The notes: generated by a model from the sequence alone, not told the origin. A stretch of 64,000 nucleotides of DNA from Rhizobium leguminosarum (GCF_001679785.1 NZ_CP016292.1:62001-126000); one strand, 5' to 3'. Counted from the stretch's first letter, positions 36,005 through 45,456 are shown. Numbers and translations are program-made.

Positions 36005-36835
36005 ATGAGTATCAAACACAAACGCGTCGCTCTTCGCTGCATGCTGGCGCTTGCCGTATCGACCGCAGTTTCACCGATGGCCATCGCGCAAAGCCTGACG
36101 GGCAATGAGGCCAAAGGGACAAACCTCTCGGGCAAATGGCGAGGGCAGACCGGACTGGTCACACGCGGACCGGACGGCAAGGTGATCTTCCTTTTTGGTG
36201 AGACGCAGCCCTCCGTCGTCTGCTCCCCTTTGCAGGTCTGCGATATCGAGCTGCAGGGCGGCGAAATTGTCCGCGACGTCCTTGTCGGTGATACCGTGCG
36301 CTGGAAGGTGGAGCCAGCAACGTCGGGCGCCGCCGGTGGACAGGCGATCCATCTGATCGTCAAGCCGTCCGAGCCGGGGCTCGTCACTTCCATGGTGGTG
36401 ACGACCTCACGCCGCACCTACCATATCCAGCTGAAATCGCATCCGACTCAATACATGGCGCGGGTCGGCTTCGAATATCCCGAAGACGCCGCCACAAAGC
36501 TCTCCGATATCAATGCCCGCATCCAGGCTATGACCGGACCAGACGGCGGTGTCGCTCCCGAACAGCTTGCCTTCTCCTATTCCTTGAGTGGAAGCGCACC
36601 TTGGCGGCCGAAGCGGGTCTATTCCGATGGGCAGAAGACCTACATCCAGTTTCCGCGTGCGATCTCCGGTCAGGATGCGCCGGTTCTCTTCGTCGTCTCG
36701 GGCGGACAAAACCGCATCGTCAATTATCGGATGAAGAAAGACATGATGATCGTCGATTACAATATCGACAAGGCGATCCTGATTTCTGGGGTTGGCTGGA
36801 AACAGCAGGAGATCACGATCCGGCGGGGAGGGTGA
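36005..36835 (+). CDS. trbG: TrbG, outer-channel protein (VirB9 family)
   Basis: A 276-aa VirB9/CagX protein with a signal peptide (about 9-28, ending SPMAIAQS). The C-terminal part ([43 protein letters not shown]) is the conserved CagX domain that contacts TrbI and TrbH in the outer-membrane core complex. It follows split trbF by 15 bp and precedes trbH by 3 bp. Confidence 0.93.
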   Translation: MSIKHKRVALRCMLALAVSTAVSPMAIAQSLTGNEAKGTNLSGKWRGQTGLVTRGPDGKVIFLFGETQPSVVCSPLQVCDIELQGGEIVRDVLVGDTVRWKVEPATSGAAGGQAIHLIVKPSEPGLVTSMVVTTSRRTYHIQLKSHPTQYMARVGFEYPEDAATKLSDINARIQAMTGPDGGVAPEQLAFSYSLSGSAPWRPKRVYSDGQKTYIQFPRAISGQDAPVLFVVSGGQNRIVNYRMKKDMMIVDYNIDKAILISGVGWKQQEITIRRGG

Positions 36836-36838
36836 TCC

Positions 36839-37285
36839 ATGCAGCTCTATCGCCTCATTCCGATTGTCCTGACCCTCTGCCTAGTCGGATGCCAGACCGC
36901 AACCGACGGACTGTCCACCAGCGCTGCACCCGCTGACGTCACAGGGCCCGCCGCCGGTGCTATTGCCGGCGACATGGCAGGACGGTTCGCCGAGCAAGCC
37001 GGATCGACGACCACCCCTATCAAACTGCACAACGACACATCCGAATTCGCCGTCGCGCTCGAAGCTGCTTTGAAAGGTTGGGGCTTTGCTGTCGTCACCG
37101 ATGACAAGAGCGCAAACGCGAAGGGTGCAGCAAAGCCCGTCGAGCTGTCCTACTCGATCGTTGCGGCCGACGGACAAGTGCTGGCGCGCCTTTCGACTGA
37201 CACAATGGAGTTCGGCCGAGCCTACTCGATTGGCAATGGCGTGGCGACGCCGGCGAGCCCCCTTTCCCTTATGAAGCGAAACTGA
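36839..37285 (+). CDS. trbH: TrbH, outer-membrane lipoprotein of transfer channel
   Basis: A 148-aa protein with a lipoprotein signal peptide and lipobox LVGC at residues 15-18, so it is processed by signal peptidase II and anchored in a membrane. It takes the VirB7-like place in the Ti trb order between trbG and trbI. Confidence 0.85.
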   Translation: MQLYRLIPIVLTLCLVGCQTATDGLSTSAAPADVTGPAAGAIAGDMAGRFAEQAGSTTTPIKLHNDTSEFAVALEAALKGWGFAVVTDDKSANAKGAAKPVELSYSIVAADGQVLARLSTDTMEFGRAYSIGNGVATPASPLSLMKRN

Positions 37286-37300
37286 CAGGCGGAGACGATC

Positions 37301-38602
37301 ATGGTCCAATCGCTGCAACTGGGAACGTCAAATCAGTCTGCTGACGAGAAAGGGATGAAGCGCCTCAATCGCGTGCCCCTGTTCGTCGGGATCGGTATTC
37401 TGGTTCTGTTCCTCGCCGTTCTCGTTTACGGCCTCTCCTCACGTGGGCTGAGGTTTGGTCAGCAGGATCCGAACGAAAACGGGTCTGGTACGCCGGCTTC
37501 GACCTTCGCCGATCAGTTGAAGCGGGGTATTAAAGATGGAATTATCGGCGACCGGCAGGAACAACAGCAGCCGGTATTTCAGCCCACCCCGGTCCCGCAG
37601 CAGCAGGAAGCTGCACGCCCGCTGGAGGCAGAACCAAAGGTTGAACCACGTGAGCCACGCAGGTCCCGCATGGAGTCGGACGAGGAGTGGAATGCTCGGA
37701 TGTTTCGCGAACAGCGGGAACAGATCTTTCGCGAACAGCAGCGCCAGCGCATGGCAAGCCTACAGGCAAAAGGGGCGGCCCTAGACTCGCCGCTGAAAGT
37801 CGACATCACCGATGTCTCGGCGCAAGCGCCGGGCGCTGCTTCTGCCGGACCGCGTCAATCGAACAGCGCGACGAACGGCTCACAGGATCTCTATGCCGCG
37901 GCGTTGAGAGCGGGCGCTGCGGGTCAGGTCGATCAGAACGGACAAACTTCCAAGGAAGATTTCTTCAACGCGGACATCAAGGATCTCGGCTACTTGCCCA
38001 ATCAGGTCGTACCTCAGCAGTCACGCTACGAACTCAAACGTGGATCGGTGATCCCCGCGACACTGATCACCGGCATCAATTCCGACTTGCCGGGCCGCAT
38101 CACTGCCCAGATCAGCCAGAATGTTTATGATAGCGCGACCGGCCACTTCACGCTGGTGCCGCAAGGGACGAAGCTCCTTGGTCGCTATGACAGCAAGGTC
38201 TCATTCGGCCAGAACCGCGTCCTCGTCGTCTGGACCGATATCATCTTCCCGAATGGCTCGACCCTGCAGATCGGCGGTATGGCCGGGACCGACTCGGAAG
38301 GTTATGGCGGTTTCAGCGATAAAGTCGATAACCACTATCTCCGGACCTTCGGTTCGGCCGCGCTCGTCGCGCTTATCGGGACAGGGATCGACATGTCGAT
38401 GCCTGAGAGCTCAACTCTTGCCACGCAGGACACGGCCTCAGACGCGGCGCGGCGGAATTTTGCAGAAACTTTTGGACGGGTCGCCGAGCAGACCATCTCG
38501 AAAAATCTCAATGTCCAGCCAACGATCAAGATAAGGCCAGGTTACAGTTTCAATGTGCTCGTTGATCAGGACATCATTTTTCCGGGCAATTACAGCAACT
38601 GA
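37301..38602 (+). CDS. trbI: TrbI, channel core protein (VirB10 family)
   Basis: A 433-aa VirB10-like protein. One membrane helix (about 28-47) is followed by a Pro/Gln-rich linker and the C-terminal TrbI domain (GSVIPATLITGINSDLPGRITAQISQNVYDS, then LGRYDSKVSFGQNRVLVVW, FSDKVDNHY and the final YSFNVLVDQDIIFPG). It spans inner and outer membrane. It is the last gene of the trb operon. Confidence 0.93.
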   Translation: MVQSLQLGTSNQSADEKGMKRLNRVPLFVGIGILVLFLAVLVYGLSSRGLRFGQQDPNENGSGTPASTFADQLKRGIKDGIIGDRQEQQQPVFQPTPVPQQQEAARPLEAEPKVEPREPRRSRMESDEEWNARMFREQREQIFREQQRQRMASLQAKGAALDSPLKVDITDVSAQAPGAASAGPRQSNSATNGSQDLYAAALRAGAAGQVDQNGQTSKEDFFNADIKDLGYLPNQVVPQQSRYELKRGSVIPATLITGINSDLPGRITAQISQNVYDSATGHFTLVPQGTKLLGRYDSKVSFGQNRVLVVWTDIIFPNGSTLQIGGMAGTDSEGYGGFSDKVDNHYLRTFGSAALVALIGTGIDMSMPESSTLATQDTASDAARRNFAETFGRVAEQTISKNLNVQPTIKIRPGYSFNVLVDQDIIFPGNYSN

Positions 38603-38665
38603 GATATGAGCAGGATGGCGGGCGACGTTCAGGCGACGGACACCGGTTCCGTCAACCAAAAAAGT

Positions 38666-38683
38666 CGCTGCAAAACTGCAGTG
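38666..38683. promoter_or_regulatory. Weak tra box-like palindrome before traM
   Basis: CGCTGCAAAACTGCAGTG has CTGCA-N4-TGCAG in place of GTGCA-N4-TGCAC, with the same spacing. It lies 120 bp upstream of traM and after trbI. TraR activates traM in Agrobacterium, so a TraR site is plausible, but the match is poor. Confidence 0.4.
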
Positions 38684-38802
38684 GATGAGTCCCGAGCCAA
38701 TCGCTAAATTAACTCCCAAGGCCGTACGCGCTACGTTGCTCGATTCTCAGACGAGCAAACAAGGCGTACACCGCAGGCTGAGCCTGAGCGTCGGGAGATC
38801 TT

Positions 38803-39102
38803 ATGGGTTACGAGAGAAATGACACTGCCACGGACATCGACCTGCGGCCGATCATCGGATTGCTCTCCAACGAGCCCGAGCAAGTTGTCGAAATCCTGAC
38901 GGTCGGCGCGATCAAGAAACATCGCAAGCTTGTCGACCGCGCCGAGAGAATGTTCCAGGTCGCTCATGCCGGAGACCGAGGCGGCGAGAAAGAGCCTGGT
39001 GACGCTCACCTAGCCTATCTGGAAGCAACGATCGAAATGCATGCGCAGATGTCTGCGCTCACGACACTTCTCAACATTCTGGGCCGAACACCGAAAGTCT
39101 GA
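38803..39102 (+). CDS. traM: TraM, anti-activator of TraR
   Basis: A 99-aa protein matching Agrobacterium TraM (about 102 aa): DLRPIIGLL early, then AIKKHRKLVDRAE and the strongly conserved LEATIEMHAQMSALTTLLNILGRTPKV end. TraM binds TraR and blocks DNA binding, so transfer stays off until TraR exceeds TraM. It converges on traR, their stop codons being adjacent, as on Ti plasmids. Confidence 0.9.
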   Translation: MGYERNDTATDIDLRPIIGLLSNEPEQVVEILTVGAIKKHRKLVDRAERMFQVAHAGDRGGEKEPGDAHLAYLEATIEMHAQMSALTTLLNILGRTPKV

Positions 39103-39807
39103 TCAAATCAGGCCACGCCGAATTGCCAGAGCCACGAGCTGCGTGTTGTTGCAGAGGTCATATCGCCGTCGTGCCTCGGCGAGCGCAATACGGACGGTAT
39201 TATATTTGACCTGCTCGATATCGGCCGTGTCTTCCACCGTTTTGCCGAGTGAAAGCCACCGCGTGTAGGTCCCCTCCTTCGGAGAGAGGTAAAAGGGTTC
39301 CTGGATTGAAGGAGCTATCTTTAGCTGCTCAATGCGGGCATGTAGCTGCCCAACCGCGGAGGATGCGGCGATCGGATCGATTTCGTCGTGCGCGGTCACA
39401 ACGGACTTTGGAGAGACGAAGGTGAGGACTGAGATGGCGCCACTGGAAATAGCAATTGGAATGGTGATGCCTGAACGGATCCCGAACTGCGCTGCAGTTT
39501 CATAGAAAGTCTGGTCTTCCTCCAGCGGCGTCCCCGTCTGTGGGGTTCCAGACCAGATAAAGGCGCGCCGTGATTGTTGGGCACGCTTTACAATCGGATT
39601 TCGTCGGTCCAGGTCCAACCTTCGGCTTCGCTTCAGCCAATCGGGATGAAGGTTCGATATCACGTAAAAGTCGCCCGGCAGCAGTTTGGCATAATCGTAG
39701 CCGGAAAATTCGAACCGTTCTGCCAAATCCGCTAAGGCGGCTTTCAGCGTTGCATCGTCATGCGCGACAGCGCTGATTTCTAAAAGCCCCGCGACAAGTT
39801 GGTTCAT
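39103..39807 (-). CDS. traR: TraR-like LuxR-family regulator with altered AHL pocket
   Basis: A 234-aa TraR homologue that aligns with Ti TraR without gaps when started at 39807 (a Met 5 codons downstream of 39822). The C-terminal HTH (SPKEGTYTRWLSLGKTVEDTADIE, VKYNTVRIALAEARRR) is intact. In the AHL-binding domain W57, P71, W85, G113 and T129 are kept, but Y53 is L, Y61 is S and the near-invariant D70 is N. Those are direct ligand contacts in TraR. The DNA-binding half looks functional; ligand response is doubtful or different. It converges on traM. Confidence 0.9.
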   Translation of the reverse strand: MNQLVAGLLEISAVAHDDATLKAALADLAERFEFSGYDYAKLLPGDFYVISNLHPDWLKRSRRLDLDRRNPIVKRAQQSRRAFIWSGTPQTGTPLEEDQTFYETAAQFGIRSGITIPIAISSGAISVLTFVSPKSVVTAHDEIDPIAASSAVGQLHARIEQLKIAPSIQEPFYLSPKEGTYTRWLSLGKTVEDTADIEQVKYNTVRIALAEARRRYDLCNNTQLVALAIRRGLI

Positions 39808-40089
39808 CCAAATCCCCTTCATTCGGTGCTGCTCCTCCCGTCCCGGAGCGGCTCATGACGACAGCCGCGAAACGTGGACCGGGTCCTGCCCGACCTCCTC
39901 TGACAACGCTAGCGAGCGCAACGCGCCAACTCCGCTTTAGGTTGATTCATTCATTCGATCACGTCGCCTACTCGCTATGCGTTCGTCATAAAATTATCCA
40001 ACCGGAATTCGATAACCGGCGATTGAGTGATTTGGCACGATGTAGTATGAAGTGCAGCGAAACGAAACGAAATCAGAGCTGGTAATCGA

Positions 40090-41706
40090 TTGTTTCAGAA
40101 CAGAAAATTATTTCTGCCGCCGCCAAATGACGGCAGCGATTGGAAGGAATTGTTCAAGAAACTGGCTGCGGCGGGCGCCGGCAGAACACTCGGTGAAGAC
40201 GGATTTCCCGCAGGCCCGTGGACGCCCGAACTGCTTGCCGAGGCAATCTCACAGATCGATTCGAACCGCACTGGGGTTGATCTGCGGACGGTTCAGCTTT
40301 GGTTTCAGGAAAATGACCGGGGAGTTAGCGCGGCGAACATTCGTTGGCTCGCGAGGGTTTTTGGGTGTGATGATCCGGAGGCCACAGCCGATTGGCAAGT
40401 CGAGCTAAGCGCGGCCCAGACGCGACTGCAAGCCAAGAGACGGGAGGCGAAAAAGGCAGACAGCCTTGCGTCAGAACGTCCAGATGTGTCGCCGCGCCCA
40501 GCAATTGACGAGGAACAGTCGTCACTAGAGGTTTCACCCGATGGCGAGCCCGAAGTCGATCGAAAGAAGCAGCGCTTCAGTCTAGCGCGAAAATCGGAGG
40601 CCCTTTTTAGCGGCGGTTCGCCGCTGAACTTGCCCGCAGCTGTGTTTGCCGGCGCTTCCGCTCTCGGCTTTCTGTCCTATATTGTAGGGATCCACAGCGC
40701 GGTCTACCTCCGGGCGGATAACTTTGCGAAAGAGGTTGGATTTCTCTGGGCGCCGAATTGGACCTTCCTTTTCATGGTGCTCTTGCCACTGTTTTTCGCG
40801 CTCGTCACAGAGCTACTCGCTTTTTGGACGAAGGAAGGGCGTGTGAGGCTATGGGCGTGGAACGACACGACGACAAGCGAGGATGATTGGGCCCGCAATG
40901 TGGAGGCGTCCTCCTCTTCTTATTGGGCGGTATTCCTGATCTGTGTGTTGTTCGCCGGTGTTTTTCAATGGATTGGTGTTTGTCTGATCCCATTGCTGGA
41001 AGGCGGTGCAGACTACGCGACTAGTTGGGGCACGCTGGCTATTGTGCGACCGGAGGTTATATCGGTCCCGGTGTCGATCGCGTTCACTGCCCTCGCTTAC
41101 CTCTATATGTGCCTCTGCTTTTACCTTTTTTTTGCTGGGCTCATTTTGCTACACACCATGATCCATGATCTCAGGAAAATTGACCTTGAAGCAAAGATCC
41201 TTCAGCAGGTTGGATCTCAAGACGAAGTCTATGAGCTTTGCTTGAGATTAATGCGTGGGATTTTTCGTTGCACAATTCTGGGCCTCCTGGTCGCGTCGTG
41301 CATGAAGGCTCAGAGCTCCTATCTGACATCGAACGCCAAAAACATCCTCGACTGGTTGGCCGGGGATTTGTCTTCAGCGCTGGCTGGACGTGATGGTGCC
41401 AGCAATGGGTTCCATTATCGGATGCCTACCCATTACAGCAGCCTGCTCGTTGCACTTTCGACCATCGTTGTCTTTGTCTACGGTTCGATCTGCCTGCGAG
41501 CTATGGGCACGCGATTTCATGTGCCTCTCTGGAAGATGGCGGCGGTCGTGACATTGCTGTTTGCTACCTACCTGCTGGTCGATGCATTCGTGGGATTCTC
41601 GATCGTTTTGGGCATCGGTGTTCTGGTCGCGGTGTTCAGCCTGGTTGATCCTGGCCTCGGCAGTCGGCGATCGAATGAAATAGGAAGCGAACAAATTGTA
41701 TCTTAG
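40090..41706 (+). CDS. rcgA: RcgA-like putative membrane transporter of conjugation region
   Basis: A 538-aa protein. The first 130 aa are soluble and may hold a DNA-binding-like helix pair (LRTVQLWFQENDRGVSAANIRWLARVFG); about seven membrane segments lie between residues 180 and 525. I recall it as the RcgA family, found beside traR-type genes on rhizobial plasmids such as p42a, where its loss alters transfer. It overlaps the next gene by 11 bp. The start at 40090 (TTG) is uncertain. Confidence 0.6.
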   Translation: MFQNRKLFLPPPNDGSDWKELFKKLAAAGAGRTLGEDGFPAGPWTPELLAEAISQIDSNRTGVDLRTVQLWFQENDRGVSAANIRWLARVFGCDDPEATADWQVELSAAQTRLQAKRREAKKADSLASERPDVSPRPAIDEEQSSLEVSPDGEPEVDRKKQRFSLARKSEALFSGGSPLNLPAAVFAGASALGFLSYIVGIHSAVYLRADNFAKEVGFLWAPNWTFLFMVLLPLFFALVTELLAFWTKEGRVRLWAWNDTTTSEDDWARNVEASSSSYWAVFLICVLFAGVFQWIGVCLIPLLEGGADYATSWGTLAIVRPEVISVPVSIAFTALAYLYMCLCFYLFFAGLILLHTMIHDLRKIDLEAKILQQVGSQDEVYELCLRLMRGIFRCTILGLLVASCMKAQSSYLTSNAKNILDWLAGDLSSALAGRDGASNGFHYRMPTHYSSLLVALSTIVVFVYGSICLRAMGTRFHVPLWKMAAVVTLLFATYLLVDAFVGFSIVLGIGVLVAVFSLVDPGLGSRRSNEIGSEQIVS

Positions 41707-42691
41707 CTGGCTTGATCGGTGGGACGAACAGCGGGCTCGTCTCGGTGAGGACGGGAAGGAGACGACGAGCTTCATCCTTAATGCAGACCGTGCCTTTCCA
41801 GGTGAGGAAATCGGCAGTATCCGCGCATTTTGTGCTCGCGCAGATGAAGCTTCGATTGACCCGACGTTTTTCGATGAGCAGAACGGCGGCGATCAACGAT
41901 TCGAAGTGCGAGAGCATTGGGTTAAGTTTCCATCGGATATTTCGACCGATGTCGCAGAGAACAATATCGTCTGGGCGAAAATTACCAAAAGTGGATCACT
42001 CAACAAAGCACTGGTGGTTTTTCACCATTGGAACGCACGGACTCGAAACGCTCAAATTGCCGGCTTTTTGTCACGGCGCGGCATCACAGTCGTCGAGATC
42101 GCGATGCCTTATCACTTCGAGCGTAGCCGTCCCGGTTCATTGCACGCGGATTACATGCTGAGCGCCAACCTTGGAAGAACGATCCAAGCCGTCAGGGAGG
42201 CCGTATGTGATGGAAGAAAACTCATCCGCTGGCTGAAAAGTGAGGGCTATCGAGAAATCTCGGTCCTCGGCATGAGCCTCGGTTCCTGGGTCGCAGGATT
42301 GATTGCCGCACATGATCCGAACGTTTCTAAGGCTTCGCTGTTTCTGACTGGTGGAAGCCTTGCGGATATGGTTTGGACGGGTCGCGCTACACGATCTATC
42401 CGGAGCAGCCTCGAGTCAGAGATCAAGCTGGCTGATCTCAGGAGAGCATGGGGTCCGCTCAATCTCGAAAACTACGCGCATCGTTTGGCGCGGCCGGATC
42501 TCGATATCCAGATGGTGCTGGCCAAGAGAGACACGGTTGTGATGCCGGAGCTGTCGGAGAGCTTGTTACGCAGTTTGAAGAACGCCGGCGGCCGGCCGCA
42601 GATTCTGAGATTAAACTGTGGCCACTATTCTCTCGGTAAGTTGCCATACATTTTGTACGCCGGCTTGGGGTTGAAACGGTTTCTGTCTTGA
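41696..42691 (+). CDS. rcgR: RcgR-like alpha/beta hydrolase, putative lactone hydrolase
   Basis: A 331-aa alpha/beta hydrolase. The nucleophile elbow is GMSLG (Ser in LGMSLGSWVAG), the later Asp is likely in LDIQMVLAKRDTVVMPE and the His in LNCGHYSLGK. As I recall, the RcgR family is catalogued as a putative quorum-lactone hydrolase next to RcgA. If so it would lower AHL levels and damp conjugation. Substrate is unproven. It starts at TTG 41696, overlapping rcgA, so the two form an operon. Confidence 0.6.
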   Translation: MYLSWLDRWDEQRARLGEDGKETTSFILNADRAFPGEEIGSIRAFCARADEASIDPTFFDEQNGGDQRFEVREHWVKFPSDISTDVAENNIVWAKITKSGSLNKALVVFHHWNARTRNAQIAGFLSRRGITVVEIAMPYHFERSRPGSLHADYMLSANLGRTIQAVREAVCDGRKLIRWLKSEGYREISVLGMSLGSWVAGLIAAHDPNVSKASLFLTGGSLADMVWTGRATRSIRSSLESEIKLADLRRAWGPLNLENYAHRLARPDLDIQMVLAKRDTVVMPELSESLLRSLKNAGGRPQILRLNCGHYSLGKLPYILYAGLGLKRFLS

Positions 42692-42839
42692 GGAGACCGA
42701 GTATCGGGCAGACAAAAATGAACGTTTGCAGCGTGTCCGCGTTACAATCTCGTGCTTGGCGCCATGCCCCGTCCAAGTTGCTCTTTTGCGGGAATCCATG
42801 TAATAAACTGCAAGAAGTTGGCTCAGGAGGGCCTCGACG

Positions 42840-43019
42840 ATGACAGACATCCAGCTGGAGGCGCTCATCGCGCTCATGGAAAAGCGGGCTGAAGACGCCG
42901 CCAAGTCCCCAGATGATGCACGCCGTCATCTGATGGACGCCGGCATTGTGTCTGCTGATGGCAAACTTGCCCCAGAATATGCGCGCGACGACGACGCTGA
43001 GGAAGCGGCTGCCGCTTGA
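42840..43019 (+). CDS. Small 59-aa acidic protein, possible antitoxin partner
   Basis: A 59-aa acidic helical protein (MTDIQLEALIALMEKRAEDA...), ending DDDAEEAAAA. It has a CAGGAGGG site 10 bases upstream and its stop overlaps the TTG start of the next gene, so the pair is coupled. Size, charge and coupling fit an antitoxin, but no family is recognised. It is too short for most gene lists. Confidence 0.6.
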   Translation: MTDIQLEALIALMEKRAEDAAKSPDDARRHLMDAGIVSADGKLAPEYARDDDAEEAAAA

Positions 43020-43633
43020 GTTCCAATTATCCTGCATACGTTCTCGGCTACCACGGCTGTGACAAGGCCGTGGGTATGGCTGCGCTAACTGGTGCGTCGC
43101 CCCTTCTTCCGAGCGAAAAGGCGTATGACTGGCTTGGTTCTGGAATCTACTTTTGGGAAAACGATCCCGGGCGTGCGCTCGAATGGGCGACGCTGAAAGC
43201 CGAATCTGGCGCTTATAAAGAGCCCTTCGTGCTCGGCGCAATTATCGATCTCGGCAACTGCTTGGACCTCATTACCCGCAAGTATGTCCCGCTGATCCAG
43301 ACCAGCTATCTCATGCTGAAAAGCCAGATTGAAGCCACCGGCGGCAAAATGCCGGTGAATTCCGATGCCAAGGGTGACAAGAATTCCGACAAACTCGTTC
43401 GGAAGCTGGATTGCGCCGTTATCAATTACCTCCACGAGATAGCGAAGGAAGCCGCCCTTCCGGCATTCGACACGGTTCGAGGGCTGTTTCCCGAAGGTAA
43501 TGAGATCTACGATGGCGCTCGCTTTCACGAGCGTACCCACACGCAGATCGCCGTTCGCAATGACGCATGTATCAAGGGCTTCTTCCTGCCGCGAGGCGAA
43601 ACGCCAGCGCTCACTTCTCCGGTTTCGCCCTAA
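43016..43633 (+). CDS. Possible ADP-ribosyltransferase-like protein
   Basis: A 205-aa protein beginning YVLGYHGCDKAVG, then WLGSGIYFWENDPGRALEWATLKAES. The YHG ... G-I/F-Y-F-W/T ... A-x-x-W-A pattern resembles the NAD-binding core of DUF3990/PARP-like ADP-ribosyltransferases. A C-terminal EGNEIYDGARFHERTHTQIAVRN segment may carry the acidic catalytic region. Possible roles are toxin or DNA/RNA-modifying enzyme. It starts at TTG 43016 overlapping a 59-aa gene, lies amid conjugation genes and converges on traH. Confidence 0.6.
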   Translation: MSSNYPAYVLGYHGCDKAVGMAALTGASPLLPSEKAYDWLGSGIYFWENDPGRALEWATLKAESGAYKEPFVLGAIIDLGNCLDLITRKYVPLIQTSYLMLKSQIEATGGKMPVNSDAKGDKNSDKLVRKLDCAVINYLHEIAKEAALPAFDTVRGLFPEGNEIYDGARFHERTHTQIAVRNDACIKGFFLPRGETPALTSPVSP

Positions 43634-43656
43634 CGCTCACCCATCCGCAACGCTTG

Positions 43657-44274
43657 TTATTTTTGTCCGCCGATCCTCGAAAGATCGATCCTCATTCCTG
43701 CCTCCGTAGCCTTATCCGGCTCGGCCGATTGTGAGGCATCTTCACTTTCCATGGGAGGCGCCACGGGATCCGTACCTTCGGCACGCTTTTCTGAGCGTGT
43801 ACCAAAGAAAGTCGGGCCACCAGGATCTGAGGCACGGAACACGTTGTCGCCCTCGAAGCTGCCCGTCTTCCAAGCGTAGATCGTATCGTCCACCAACTGC
43901 GGAAGAAGCTCTTTATTCGTGGGGCGGCCGTACCATTTGGTGACGATGCGGGCGACCTTTGCGAATATGCCTGTCCCTGTGCGCAAATTCGCGCAGGCCT
44001 CGAACATATCTGATTGAAGCTGCGATGCGTCGTCGACGCCAACATCCGCCGGAAACTGGGTGATGCCGACCCGCACGATGGCATGACCGACATAGTCTTT
44101 GACCACACCCATGGCCTCGTCGGGCGAGCGAGGTTTGGGGATGAGAACCAGCCGACCATCAGCATTCACGGTGACGGCGAGTGGATCGTCGGAACCGACG
44201 GCCGAAATGAACTGTTCCACGATAGCGGGGGGAAGGCTTGGATCGGCGCATTTCGCAATGAGGGCAGCGTCCAT
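43657..44274 (-). CDS. traH: TraH, conjugal transfer protein
   Basis: A 205-aa protein in the place of Ti TraH, last in traAFBH. The sequence (LPPAIVEQFISAVGSDDPLAVTV, GIFAKVARIVTKWYGRP) agrees with that family from memory. It has no clear membrane or signal segment and ends in a low-complexity Glu/Ser/Pro tail. Its role in transfer is minor or unknown in the Ti system. Confidence 0.75.
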   Translation of the reverse strand: MDAALIAKCADPSLPPAIVEQFISAVGSDDPLAVTVNADGRLVLIPKPRSPDEAMGVVKDYVGHAIVRVGITQFPADVGVDDASQLQSDMFEACANLRTGTGIFAKVARIVTKWYGRPTNKELLPQLVDDTIYAWKTGSFEGDNVFRASDPGGPTFFGTRSEKRAEGTDPVAPPMESEDASQSAEPDKATEAGMRIDLSRIGGQK

Positions 44275-44289
44275 GGTCTTTGTTCCAGA

Positions 44290-45456
44290 TCAGGTGTTGA
44301 AAGACATCACGAGAGGTTTGTTGAACAGCCGCGCCCAAGCCTCGGCGCTGGCGCGCTGTATGCCGATGATTGCGGTCCCTTTGGTCCACCAGTCGTTTCC
44401 GACGGCGACGACGAGGTCTGGATCATGAAGCATCGACTGCAGGACGGGCCAGATGATGAGTTGCTCGTAGCAAATGAGTGGGGCCACGCGCTGGCCGCCA
44501 ACGGACACGACCGGATTAGCAAAGAAGTCCGCTCTGGCTCCGCCGCTCTTTCCGATCGGTGCCAACCAGGGCTGCCACATCGAGCCAGGCACTGGCATGC
44601 GTTCCCGATAGAGGATCTCACTGTCGGTGGCCGAGACGCGAACCAGCACATTGTCATATCCTTCCCGATCGACGACAGCCGCGCCGGCGATGACGCTCAG
44701 ATCGGCCTCGGCCAGTTGCTGCCGCCACACGCGTTCGACCGATGGCGTCCAAAACCCGAGAGCACTTTCAGGCAAGAGCATGAAAGTGGAGCCGGGGCGA
44801 CGCTCAGAGCGCAGCGTTGCAACAAGATCACTATGCCGAGCAAGACTGTTATCGCGACCGAGTCTATTTCCGAGCTGCAGGTCGACCCCCTGCCAATGCC
44901 GCCCTATGTCCGGTGCTGTCCAGAATGCGGCGGACCAGAGCCAGAAGCCTGCAAAGGTTATGGCTACAGCCGGTCGATATTGCGTCGTCATGAGCGCGAG
45001 ACCGGCTGTCACTGCCGCAAGTCCGGCCCAGCCCCATCCTGGAAAGAGAACGCCTGCCGCCGTGATCGGATGTGCCCAGCCAACAATGCCGAAGGGTGGA
45101 AGGGCCATGAGGACCATCGCGATCGTATATCGCAGGGCTTTCCAGCCGCCGGACTGACGCGACCAGAGTGCGACGTGAACGAAAACGAAGCCGCTTGAGG
45201 CGACGAGCCACAAGATCAGTCCCGGCCAGATATCGGATTGATAGAAGGCAGCCACGCCTTGCGGCAGACCGCGCGACGCCGCCAGAAAATAGGCGGCCGA
45301 AACGACACTTGCGGCCCGACGACTGTGCGCCAGCGACCAAAGCGCCGGAAATGCGATCGCTGCGGGAAGCGCCAGGGCATGTCCGCTCCAGGAGATATAT
45401 CCAGTCGTGGCAGCAGCCAGAGCGAGGGTAAAAGGTTGAAGCCAATCAGGGCGCAT
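44290..45456 (-). CDS. traB: TraB, CN-hydrolase/Lnt-like membrane protein
   Basis: A 388-aa protein with about six membrane helices (residues 8-195) followed by a nitrilase-type domain: Glu in MLLPESALGF, Lys in APIGKSGG and Cys in PLICYEQL. It resembles apolipoprotein N-acyltransferase. TraB of Ti plasmids aids, but is not essential for, transfer. ATG 45456 overlaps the traF end by 11 bp; longer reading to 45765 is only the traF shadow. Confidence 0.85.
   Translation of the reverse strand: MRPDWLQPFTLALAAATTGYISWSGHALALPAAIAFPALWSLAHSRRAASVVSAAYFLAASRGLPQGVAAFYQSDIWPGLILWLVASSGFVFVHVALWSRQSGGWKALRYTIAMVLMALPPFGIVGWAHPITAAGVLFPGWGWAGLAAVTAGLALMTTQYRPAVAITFAGFWLWSAAFWTAPDIGRHWQGVDLQLGNRLGRDNSLARHSDLVATLRSERRPGSTFMLLPESALGFWTPSVERVWRQQLAEADLSVIAGAAVVDREGYDNVLVRVSATDSEILYRERMPVPGSMWQPWLAPIGKSGGARADFFANPVVSVGGQRVAPLICYEQLIIWPVLQSMLHDPDLVVAVGNDWWTKGTAIIGIQRASAEAWARLFNKPLVMSFNT

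Noticed and set aside
27802..38602. First read as a VirB/avhB-type system
   Set aside because: Gene order (B-C-D-E-J-K-L-F-G-H-I) and TrbB sequence fit the Ti trb operon, so trb names are used.
40052..40085. AGTGCAGCG near 40048 as a tra box before rcgA
   Set aside because: Only one half-site is present, without the matching TGCAC arm.
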